Origin: Pseudomonas sputi
GTDB lineage: Bacteria > Pseudomonadota > Gammaproteobacteria > Pseudomonadales > Pseudomonadaceae
Length of the DNA stretch: 64,000 bases
Assembly (NCBI RefSeq): GCF_021603585.1
Contig: NZ_BQHI01000013.1
Location: 92,336-156,335, forward strand
Reading direction: 5' to 3'
A model generated the notes under the pieces. That model was not told the DNA's origin. It saw nothing but the letters and a program-made list of their open reading frames with translations, and searched no databases. This document shows, piece by piece, positions 56,652-64,000 of this stretch. Position 1 is the first letter of the stretch, and each line of letters opens with the position of its first letter. The translations under genes and the position numbers were made by a program.

Positions 56652-57253
56652 GCCTTGGGCAACACCGCGGTTTCGCCGAGCCAGGTCAGCAACCGGTCCA
56701 GACAGGCTTCGACCGGCAGCCTGCCGGTGTCGAGCACCAGCGAAGCCTGGGCCGGCGCCTCGTAAGGCGCCGACACGCCAGTGAAACCAGCCAGCTCACC
56801 GCGCCGCGCCCGGGCGTAATGCCCTTTCGGATCGCGCTGCTCGCACACCGCCAGCGCGGCGCTGCACCAGACCTCGCGATAGTCCTCGCCCAGACGGCGG
56901 GCGAACACCTCGCGCAGCTCCGCCAGCGGCGCGATCATCGCCAGAATCACGATCTGCCCGTTCTCCACCAGCAACGCCGCCAGCTCACTGGCGCGGCGGA
57001 TGTTTTCCAGGCGGTCGGCATCGGTAAAACCCAGGTCGCGATTGAGCCCGACTCGCAAGCCATCGCCATCGAGCACCACACTTTGCAGACCGCGACTGAA
57101 CAACTCGGCGTGCAATGCCTGGGCAAGGGTCGACTTGCCCGCCGCCGGCAAGCCGGTCAGCAGCATCGCCGTGCCGCGATGGCCGTTGCGGGCTTCGCGT
57201 TGCGCACGGCTGATGCTGGCGGTCGGCGCCAGCACGTCACGGCGCGGAGGCAT
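56648..57253 (-). CDS. Adenylyl-sulfate (APS) kinase, CysC family
   Basis: This kinase has 201 residues from ATG 57253, which overlaps the end of the TolC-like gene by 17 bases; GTG 57235 is an alternative. Walker A is GLPAAGKS (34-41). Family motifs LDGDGLRVGLNRDLGFTDADR-ENIRR, the ICE/CEQRDPKG type (VCEQRDPKGHYARARRGEL) and FTGVSAPYEAP are present. It phosphorylates APS to PAPS, the sulfate donor. There is no ATP sulfurylase in the window, so APS must come from the general pathway. Its place beside a sulfotransferase suggests local PAPS supply rather than cysteine synthesis. Confidence 0.9.
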   Translation of the reverse strand: MPPRRDVLAPTASISRAQREARNGHRGTAMLLTGLPAAGKSTLAQALHAELFSRGLQSVVLDGDGLRVGLNRDLGFTDADRLENIRRASELAALLVENGQIVILAMIAPLAELREVFARRLGEDYREVWCSAALAVCEQRDPKGHYARARRGELAGFTGVSAPYEAPAQASLVLDTGRLPVEACLDRLLTWLGETAVLPKA

Positions 57254-58751
57254 GGGCCACCGGCAGCGAAATATCCCCCGAGGCCCATGCCGCTTCGCGG
57301 TTGGCCAGGGCGGTGGCGATCGACTGCACTTCAGTCGACTGGACCTGATCCGGCAGCGGATCGAGACCGGCGCTGGCGAAGATCTGGCCATAGGCATTGC
57401 GCAGATCGGCATAGGACAGGTCACGCCGCAGATCGGCCTGCAAGGTGTTGAGCTCGCCCTGGATCAGGTCCAGCTCACCAATGCCGTCGGCCTGACGACG
57501 GTTACGCAACTGACCGACGATTTGCCCGTCGATGTCCGACAGTTGCTGGTTGGTCTTGAACTGGCGCAGCGCCTCCTGATAGTTGGCATTGGCCACGTAG
57601 AGCTGCGCCAGCACCGCAATCGACATCGCCTGACGGCGTGCGGTGGCGACTTCTTCACCAGCCTTGGCCACGTCGATGGCCGCCGGGGCGGAGATCACGT
57701 TGAACAGGTTCCAGGTCACTTTGACGCCGTAGTCGGCCCAGCCCTGTTCGACCAGGAACGAGTTGCTGTCGTAGTGCCCGCCAGCGGAGAACTCCAGCCC
57801 CGGCAGCAGACGCAGCATGGCCTTGCGGGTTTCGGCGGCGCTGATCCGGGTCTGGTAATCCTGCTCGCGCAGTTCCGGACGGCTGGTCAAGGCTTCCTGT
57901 TCGAGTTTGCTCAGATCGACCTTGAGTTCCGGGATCTGATAACCGTCATCGGTGGCCAGGGTCAGGTTGGTGCCCAGCGGCAGGTTGATCAGGGTCGCCA
58001 GCTCGGTCTTCGCCAGCGACAGCGCCCGGCGCTGTTCTTCCAATTGCCGGGTCGCCTCGATCAGCGAACGCTGATAACCGAGCGACTGCACCGGATCGCC
58101 GATGCGCTGCTCGCTCATGCTTTCACTGTTGCGGCGGGCGGTGTCGACCCGCGCCATCAGGCTGTCGATCTGCTTGAGCAGGCGCTCGGCGGCCATCGCC
58201 CGCCAATAGGCCGAGCGAACGTCCTGAACGATGGTGTTGATCACCTTGCGCCGGCGCTCCTGCACGATCAGGCGCTGGTCGCCCTGCTGCTTGGCGCTGA
58301 TGTAGCTGACGCCGAAATCGAGCACGTTCCAGACCATGGTCAGGTCGGCGACGTCGCGGTCGCGGTCCTGGGAGGTCGACGGTTCCAGAGACTGGGTGCC
58401 GGTGCGCACGCTCTGGCTGCTGGACGCGCTGACGTTGTTGCGCCCGACGTAGCCGGCGTCCAGCGCCATGCGCGGCAGCATGTCGAAACTGGCGAGGTCG
58501 AGCTGCCGCTTGGCCAGCGCTTCCTCCATGATTTTCAAGCGGCCTTCGAGGTTGTATTTCACCGCGCGGGCCATGGCCTGGTGCAGGGTCAGCGGACCGC
58601 TCAGCGGCTCCTGGCCCTTGTACATGTTTTGCAGATCGGCCCGGGCCCGTTGTTCGCTGACGCTGCGTTCGATCGGTTCACTGGTCACTGCACATCCGCT
58701 GATCGCCAGCGCCAGCAGGCTGGCGCCGAACAATTTCTGACTTTTCTTCAT
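57237..58751 (-). CDS. TolC-family outer-membrane lipoprotein
   Basis: This protein has 504 residues from ATG 58751; a longer frame to 58919 runs into the surface protein gene and is rejected. Lipobox ISGC is followed by the TolC/OEP helical domain in two repeats (LTLHQAMARAVKYNLEGRLKIMEEALAKRQLDLASFDMLP, NVLDFGVSYISAKQQGDQRL, LLPGLEFSAGGHYDSNSFL, VKVTWNLFNVISAPAAIDVAKAGEE). It should form an outer-membrane export channel. It starts 47 bases after the surface protein gene on the same strand, so it may export that protein or another product. Inner-membrane partners are not in the window. Confidence 0.88.
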   Translation of the reverse strand: MKKSQKLFGASLLALAISGCAVTSEPIERSVSEQRARADLQNMYKGQEPLSGPLTLHQAMARAVKYNLEGRLKIMEEALAKRQLDLASFDMLPRMALDAGYVGRNNVSASSSQSVRTGTQSLEPSTSQDRDRDVADLTMVWNVLDFGVSYISAKQQGDQRLIVQERRRKVINTIVQDVRSAYWRAMAAERLLKQIDSLMARVDTARRNSESMSEQRIGDPVQSLGYQRSLIEATRQLEEQRRALSLAKTELATLINLPLGTNLTLATDDGYQIPELKVDLSKLEQEALTSRPELREQDYQTRISAAETRKAMLRLLPGLEFSAGGHYDSNSFLVEQGWADYGVKVTWNLFNVISAPAAIDVAKAGEEVATARRQAMSIAVLAQLYVANANYQEALRQFKTNQQLSDIDGQIVGQLRNRRQADGIGELDLIQGELNTLQADLRRDLSYADLRNAYGQIFASAGLDPLPDQVQSTEVQSIATALANREAAWASGDISLPVAHASAP

Positions 58752-58797
58752 CCCTGGATCGCCCCTAGGTCCCGCATATATTGAGTTGTAATGTTGG

Positions 58798-61700
58798 TCA
58801 GGCCGGCATTTCGCTGATGCCGACCTGTTGCAGCGCCGCCGCCAGGTTGTCGACCCGGTGCTGCTCGCTGTCCTTGATCTGTTGCAGTTGCTGGCCCAGG
58901 GTCGGCGCACCGAACACACCGCGCAGGCCCTGGGAAATATCGCCGCCCTTGATCGACTGGCTGCCGAAGGCGTTCAGCGAATCGCGCTCGGCGCTGCTGT
59001 CCTGATTGAACAGGCCCGACAGCGTGCTGCTGCCGAACACCCCGCCATCGCCGCCGCCGAAACCGAGGAAGCCGTGGCCGGAACCGTCACCCAGGTTGTC
59101 GCTGCTGCTGAAGACCTGAGCAATGAAGCTCGGGCTCAGCGCACCACGATTGATGAAAATATCCCCCAGTGGACGGATGCCGTTGCCGATCACCCGCTGC
59201 TCGAACAACGGCGCGAAAGTCAGCGGTGAGCCAAGGTCGCCGGTGGGCGCGGTGAAGACGATCGGTTGCAGCGGAACGTTCGGCGGTGGTGGCGACACGA
59301 CTGGATCGCTGCTGCGAAATTCCGGATCCGGTGTCACCACGATCAGCGGCGAAGTGGGCGTCACCGCCGGCACCGTGTTGATCACGTAGTTGCCGGAGCT
59401 GCTGACCCCGCTGCCGCTGTTGCCCGACAGATCGCTGACCCCGGCCGTGTTGAGGCTGATCGCATTATTGGCGCTGTTGACGTTGGCATTCGGCGTCAGC
59501 GTCGCGGTCCAGGTCTTGCCGCCGTCGCTGCTGCTCAGGTTGGACAGAGTGCCATTGGCCACGCTGAGGTCCGCCAGGTCGAAACCGCTGACCGCTTCGT
59601 TGAAGGTGATGGTCACCTGCGAAGTCTGACCGACGCCCAGGTTCGGATTGGCGATCACCACCGTGGCGGTCGGCCGTTCGCTGTCGAGGGCGTAGTTGTT
59701 CGACACCGCCACCGTGCTGCCGACGTTGCCCGCAAGGTCGGTGACGTTGCTGGTGTCCAGCGCAATGAAGTTGCTCGGGTCGGTGACATTCGCGGTCGGC
59801 GTGAAGGTCGCGGTCCAGGTCTTGCCGCCGTCGCTGCTGCTCAGGTTGCTCAGGTCACCGTTGGTCACGCTCAGGTCGGACAGGTCGAAATTGCTCACCG
59901 CCTCGCTGAAGGTGAAGGTCACTGTGGTGCTCTGGCCGATGCCCAGATTCGGATTGGCGACCACGATGTTCACCGTCGGCCGGGTCGCGTCGAGGATGTA
60001 GTTGTTGGAGATGGCGATGCTCGCCCCGAGGTTGCCGGCCAGGTCCTGGACACCGGCGGTGTCGATCAGGATCAGGTTGGTCGGATCGTTGACGTTGGCT
60101 GTCGGCGTGAAGGTTGCGGTCCAGGTCACGCCGCCGTCGCTGCTGGTCAGGTTCGACAACGAACCGTTGGCGACGCTGATGTCCCCCAGATCGAACCCGA
60201 TCACCGCTTCGCTGAAGGTGAAGGTCACGGTGGTGGTTTCACCGATACCGAGGCGGTTATCGGCAACCACAATGGTGGCGGTTGGCAGCGCAGTGTCGAT
60301 GGCAAAGTTGTTGGAATCGGTGGTGCCGATACCGCTGTTGCCTGAGACGTTGGTCACTCCGGCATTGTTCAGGCTGATCAGGTTGGTGGCGTCAGTGACA
60401 TTGGCCGTCGGGGTGAAGGTCGCCGTCCAGGTCACACCGCCGTCGCTGCTGCTGACGTTGCTCAACGTACCGTTGGCGAGGGTCAGGTCACTGTTGTCGA
60501 ACCCGCTGACCGCTTCGCTGAAAGTGATGGTCACCAGCGAGGTTTCCCCGGCCTTGAGTGCAGTGTCGGCCACTACGATGGTGGCGGTCGGCACCTGGGT
60601 CTGCACTTGGTAATTGGCCGAGCTGGTGGTGCCGGTGCCGGTGTTGCCGGCCAGGTCGGTGATGCCGGTGTTGTTCAGGACAATCAGGTTCGTGAGGTCG
60701 GTGACACCGATGTTCGGCGTGAAGGTGGCCGTCCAGGTGAGGCCGCCGTCGCTCGACGAGACATTGCTCAGAGTGCCGTTGGCGACGCTCAGGTCGGAGT
60801 TGTCGAAACCGGTCACCGCCTCGCTGAAGGTGATGGTCACCAGCGCGGTTTCGCCGGGGCGCAGTTCACTGTCGCTCATGACAATGGTCGCCGTCGGACG
60901 CAGGCTGTCGACCGCGTAGTTGTTCGAATCGGTGGTACCGCTGCCAGCGTTGCCCGCCAGGTCGGCGACGCCGGTGTTGTCGAGGGTGATCAGGTTGGTG
61001 GTGTCGGTGATGCCGGCAGCCGGGGTGAAAGTGGCCGTCCAGGTGATACCGCCATCGCTGCTGCTCACCGCGCTCAGCGTGCCGTTGGCGACGATCAGGT
61101 CGGCGTTGGTGAAACCGGTCACGGCTTCGCTGAAGGTGATGGTTACCAGACTGGTCTGGCCGACGCCGAGCGCGGTGTCGGCGACCACGATGGTGGCGGT
61201 CGGGCGCACCGTGTCGATCGAATAGTTATTCGAATCGGTGGTGCCGCTGCCGGCATTGCCGGACAGGTTCTGCACGCCAGTGTTGTCCAGCGTGATCAGG
61301 TTGGTGGCATCGGTGATGCTGCTGGTCGGCGTGAAGGTTGCCGTCCAGGTGATGCCGCCGTCGCTGCTGCTCACGGCGCTCAGCGTACCGTTGGCAATCG
61401 TCAGGTCGGCGTTGGTGAAACCGGTCACCGCCTCACTGAAGGTGATGGTCACCAGCGAGGTTTCGCCGATTTTCAGGCTGGAGTCCGCCACGATGATGGT
61501 CGCGGTCGGCACCAAGGTGTCGATCGTGTAGTTGTTGGAGTTGGTCGTGCCGCTGCCGACGTTGCCCGCCAGGTCGGCGATGCCGACATTGGCCAGCGTG
61601 ATCAGGTTGCTCGCGTCGTTGACGCCCAGATTTGGCGTGAACGTTGCCGTCCAGGTGATGCCGCCGTCGCTGCTGCTCACGGCGGTCAGCGTACCGTTGG

Positions 61701-64000
61701 CAATCGTCAGGTCGGCGTTGGTGAAACCGGTCACCGCTTCGCTGAAGGTGATGGTCACCAGCGAGGTTTCGCCGGCAGTGAGGTTGCTGTCGGCCACCAC
61801 AATGGTCGCGGTCGGACGCTGGGTGTCGATGGCGTAGTTGTTGGAATCGGTAGTGCCGCTGCCGGCGTTGCCCGCCAGGTCGGCGACGCCGGTGTTGTCC
61901 AGGGTAATCAGGTTGCTGGTGTCGTTGATACTGGCGCTCGGGGTGAACGTCGCCGTCCAGGTGATGCCGCCGTCACTGCTGCTGACCGCGCTCAACGTGC
62001 CGTTGGCGACCGTCAGATCGGCATTGGTGAAACCGCTGACCGCTTCGCTGAAAGTGATGGTCACCAACGACGTTTCACCGATCCGCAGGTTGTTGTCGGC
62101 CACCACGATGGTGGCGGTCGGGCGCACGGTATCGATGGCGTAGTTGTTGGAGTCGGTGGTGCCGCTGCCAACGTTGCCGTTCAGATCAGCGATGCCGGTG
62201 TTATTCAGCGTGATCAGGTTGGTCGCGTCGGTGATGCTGACGGTCGGCGTGAAGGTTGCCGTCCAGGTGATTCCGCCGTCGCTGCTGCTCACCGCCGTCA
62301 ACGTGCCGTTGGCAATCGTCAGGTCGGCGTTGGTGAGACCGGTCACGGCCTCGCTAAAGGTGATGGTCACCAGCGAGGTTTCGCCGATCCGCAGACTGTT
62401 GTCGGCCACCACGATGGTCGCGGTCGGCCGCGCGGTGTCGATGGCGTAATTGTTGGAATTGGTGGTGCCACTGCCGGCATTGCCGGCCAGATCGACCACC
62501 CCGGTGTTGTCCAGGGTGACCAGGTTGGTGGTATCGGTGATGCTGCTGGTCGGCGTGAGCGTGGCGGTCCAGGTGATGCCGCCGTCGCTGCTGCTCAGAC
62601 CGCTCAGGTTGCCGTTGGCCACCGTCAGGTCGGCGGTGGTGAAGCCGCTGACCGCTTCGCTGAAGGTAATGGTGACCAGCGAGGTTTCACCGGCCGCCAG
62701 ATTGGTGTCGGCCACCACAATGGTCGCCGTCGGCCGCAGCGTATCGACCACATAATTGACCGAATCGGTGGTGCCGGTGCCGGCGTTACCGGCAAGGTCG
62801 GCGATACCGGTGTTGTCCAGGGTAATCAGGTTGGTGGTATCGGTGATGCTGGCGCTCGGGGTGAATGTTCCGGTCCAGGTGATGCCGCCGTCGCTGCTGC
62901 TCACCGCGCTCAGTGTGCCGTTGGCAATCGTCAGGTCGGCGTTGGTGAAACCGGTCACCGCTTCACTGAAGGTGAAAGTCACCAGCGACGTATCGCCGAT
63001 CTTCAACGCCGTATCGGACATCACGATGGTCACGGTCGGCCGCGCGGTATCGATCGCGTAGTTGACGGAGCTGGTCGTACCGACACCCGCCACGCCGTCG
63101 TTGATCGCGGTCACCCCGGTGTTGTCGAGGGTGATCAGATTGGTGCTGTCGGTGATGTTGTTGGTCGGGGTGAAGGTTGCCGTCCAGGTCAGGCCGCCGT
63201 CGCTGCTGCTCACCGCGCTCAGTGTGCCGTTGGCAATCGTCAGGTCGGCGTTGGTGAAACCGGTCACCGCCCGGCTGAAGGTGATGGTCACCAGCGAGGT
63301 TTCGCCGATTTTCAGGGCCGTGTCGGCCATCACGATGGTCGCGGTCGGTGGCTCGACGTAGGCGGTGTTGAGCGTGCCGCCGTTGTTGAAGATCGTCGAG
63401 ACCGCGGCCGGTGAAGTGCCGTTTGTGCCGCCGCCCAATGCCGTACCACCGGCACCGCTGCCGGCCGCATTGCCGCTGAGGGCCGCGAAGTTGGCCGCCG
63501 TGATCAGCACCGTGCCGCCCTGGTTCCAGATGGCGCCGACGCCGCGCCCGGCGATGCCGCCATTGGAAGCGTTGCTGCCCTGCCCGCCACCACCGCCGCC
63601 GCCGCCACCTGCACCGAGGTTGTTGCTGATGACCGAGGTGCCGACAATTTTCAGGGTGCCGGTCGAAGCGTTGTAAATGCCGCCGGCGGCATTACCGCCT
63701 GCGCCGCCAACCTTGTCCCAGCCTGCGCCGCCACCGCCGCCGCCAATGGAAATCGTGCCGTTGGTGGCCGTGCCGCCATCGCCGCCGTTGCTGTAGAAGG
63801 AAACGCCCAGGCCGCCGGCACCACCGGTGCTGCTACCCCCGCGCCCCCCCATGTGCGTGGCGTCGTAGCCGCCGCCGTAACCGCCGACTCCGCCGCTACC
63901 GGCCTGCCCACCGAGGGTGCCGGTGCCCGTTCCGGCCGTGCCGCCATGGCCACCGCCCTGACCGCCAATCCCGCCACCACCGCCCCCGCCACCGCCGTAG
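58798..64000 (-). CDS. Large glycine-rich surface protein with 13 Ig-like repeats (5' end outside window)
   Basis: The frame is open from the right edge to the stop at 58798, at least 1733 codons. The N-terminal part seen (64000-63370) is glycine-rich with poly-Gly runs. Then follow 13 tandem Ig-like repeats of about 102 residues (Big_12-like, RPTATIVVAD.. to GTTDSNNYAIDT), and a unique C-terminal 190 residues with a Pro-rich linker, a GFGGGDGG stretch and a helical end (QQLQQIKDSEQHRVDNLAAAL). I see no cysteine. It resembles bacterial adhesins of the BapA type. The ATG at 63852 is internal, not the start. The function, probably surface adhesion, is inferred. Confidence 0.9.
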   Translation of the reverse strand, partial: YGGGGGGGGGIGGQGGGHGGTAGTGTGTLGGQAGSGGVGGYGGGYDATHMGGRGGSSTGGAGGLGVSFYSNGGDGGTATNGTISIGGGGGGAGWDKVGGAGGNAAGGIYNASTGTLKIVGTSVISNNLGAGGGGGGGGGQGSNASNGGIAGRGVGAIWNQGGTVLITAANFAALSGNAAGSGAGGTALGGGTNGTSPAAVSTIFNNGGTLNTAYVEPPTATIVMADTALKIGETSLVTITFSRAVTGFTNADLTIANGTLSAVSSSDGGLTWTATFTPTNNITDSTNLITLDNTGVTAINDGVAGVGTTSSVNYAIDTARPTVTIVMSDTALKIGDTSLVTFTFSEAVTGFTNADLTIANGTLSAVSSSDGGITWTGTFTPSASITDTTNLITLDNTGIADLAGNAGTGTTDSVNYVVDTLRPTATIVVADTNLAAGETSLVTITFSEAVSGFTTADLTVANGNLSGLSSSDGGITWTATLTPTSSITDTTNLVTLDNTGVVDLAGNAGSGTTNSNNYAIDTARPTATIVVADNSLRIGETSLVTITFSEAVTGLTNADLTIANGTLTAVSSSDGGITWTATFTPTVSITDATNLITLNNTGIADLNGNVGSGTTDSNNYAIDTVRPTATIVVADNNLRIGETSLVTITFSEAVSGFTNADLTVANGTLSAVSSSDGGITWTATFTPSASINDTSNLITLDNTGVADLAGNAGSGTTDSNNYAIDTQRPTATIVVADSNLTAGETSLVTITFSEAVTGFTNADLTIANGTLTAVSSSDGGITWTATFTPNLGVNDASNLITLANVGIADLAGNVGSGTTNSNNYTIDTLVPTATIIVADSSLKIGETSLVTITFSEAVTGFTNADLTIANGTLSAVSSSDGGITWTATFTPTSSITDATNLITLDNTGVQNLSGNAGSGTTDSNNYSIDTVRPTATIVVADTALGVGQTSLVTITFSEAVTGFTNADLIVANGTLSAVSSSDGGITWTATFTPAAGITDTTNLITLDNTGVADLAGNAGSGTTDSNNYAVDSLRPTATIVMSDSELRPGETALVTITFSEAVTGFDNSDLSVANGTLSNVSSSDGGLTWTATFTPNIGVTDLTNLIVLNNTGITDLAGNTGTGTTSSANYQVQTQVPTATIVVADTALKAGETSLVTITFSEAVSGFDNSDLTLANGTLSNVSSSDGGVTWTATFTPTANVTDATNLISLNNAGVTNVSGNSGIGTTDSNNFAIDTALPTATIVVADNRLGIGETTTVTFTFSEAVIGFDLGDISVANGSLSNLTSSDGGVTWTATFTPTANVNDPTNLILIDTAGVQDLAGNLGASIAISNNYILDATRPTVNIVVANPNLGIGQSTTVTFTFSEAVSNFDLSDLSVTNGDLSNLSSSDGGKTWTATFTPTANVTDPSNFIALDTSNVTDLAGNVGSTVAVSNNYALDSERPTATVVIANPNLGVGQTSQVTITFNEAVSGFDLADLSVANGTLSNLSSSDGGKTWTATLTPNANVNSANNAISLNTAGVSDLSGNSGSGVSSSGNYVINTVPAVTPTSPLIVVTPDPEFRSSDPVVSPPPPNVPLQPIVFTAPTGDLGSPLTFAPLFEQRVIGNGIRPLGDIFINRGALSPSFIAQVFSSSDNLGDGSGHGFLGFGGGDGGVFGSSTLSGLFNQDSSAERDSLNAFGSQSIKGGDISQGLRGVFGAPTLGQQLQQIKDSEQHRVDNLAAALQQVGISEMPA
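59377..63351 (-). repeat. 13 tandem 306-bp repeats coding for Ig-like domains
   Basis: The units are almost constant at 306 bp (102 residues), with a conserved core TSLVTITFSEAV-GF-NADLT-ANGTLS-VSSSDGG-TWTATFTP. Inner units are very alike while the ones nearest the C-terminus (59400-60300) and the first differ more. The pattern points to unequal recombination, so copy number may vary between strains. Confidence 0.9.

Noticed and set aside
59377-63351. CRISPR-like regular repeats
   Set aside because: The period is 306 bp with no short repeat/unique spacer alternation, and the units are coding.
60607-63414. 935-codon plus-strand frame and a series of 101-codon frames at 306-bp steps
   Set aside because: They are the antisense of the repeat array. 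Their spacing simply mirrors the 306-bp units, and the minus frame has clear Ig-like domains.
63852-63854. ATG at 63852 as start of the surface protein
   Set aside because: The frame continues upstream to the window edge with the same glycine-rich composition and no stop, so this Met is internal.
58798-64000. LapA identity for the large surface protein
   Set aside because: No RTX repeats or LapA-type C-terminal secretion signal are visible, and lapBCE-type neighbours are absent; only the general adhesin character is shared.

Overview
The window is a stretch of chromosome from a Pseudomonas of the fluorescens group. The evidence is high GC coding sequence, abundant Pseudomonas-type REP palindromes, a cysAWT-sbp-oscA / GGDEF-EAL / desA order like that of P. 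aeruginosa PA0280-PA0286, a gabD-gabT pair and a pgaABCD operon. Nearly all the sequence is coding. I see no insertion sequence, prophage or CRISPR array.

Left part (1-11.8 kb): a sulfate-ester scavenging island of the sft/ats type. It holds a TonB-dependent receptor (cut by the left edge), two paralogous LysR regulators, a sulfatase/phosphonate monoester hydrolase-like enzyme with Cys57, the 2-oxoglutarate-dependent alkylsulfatase AtsK, the AtsR-AtsB-AtsC ABC importer and arylsulfatase AtsA. A near-identical 18-bp element lies upstream of the first LysR gene and upstream of atsB.

11.9-18.7 kb: a fatty acid desaturase-like gene divergent from an AraC regulator; a two-component system divergent from a periplasmic HbpS-like protein and a transthyretin-like hydroxyisourate hydrolase, with a 16-bp palindrome of HprR-box type between them; a Crp/Fnr regulator; an Mpo1-like membrane protein. 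18.8-31.7 kb: the sulfate importer operon oscA-sbp-cysT-cysW-cysA, a GGDEF/EAL protein, desA, a PAS-GGDEF cyclase, a receiver-HDOD protein, and gabD-gabT.

32-44 kb: tRNA-Arg(CCG) with its terminator, a small acidic protein, a vWA lipoprotein / ECF sigma / anti-sigma module, a PEBP-family protein, a Rieske-type reductase and pgaABCD for poly-N-acetylglucosamine. 44-55 kb: a DUF945 protein, a membrane protein of unknown role, a MarR-regulated five-gene efflux operon, a RelE/Phd-type toxin-antitoxin pair, DUF2789 and YbaK proteins, and an NfeD-slipin pair.

Right end (54.9-64 kb): the most unusual part. A glycine-rich surface protein with 13 Ig-like repeats of about 102 residues (cut by the right edge) is followed on the same strand by a TolC-family outer-membrane lipoprotein, an APS kinase, an aspartyl/asparaginyl hydroxylase with a Nif11-like C-terminal domain, and a sulfotransferase. 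The last four are overlapping or nearly so. This looks like a dedicated PAPS supply, sulfotransferase and hydroxylase acting on an exported adhesin or another surface product. Sulfur is a theme of the window as a whole: scavenging, import, and possibly use in surface modification.
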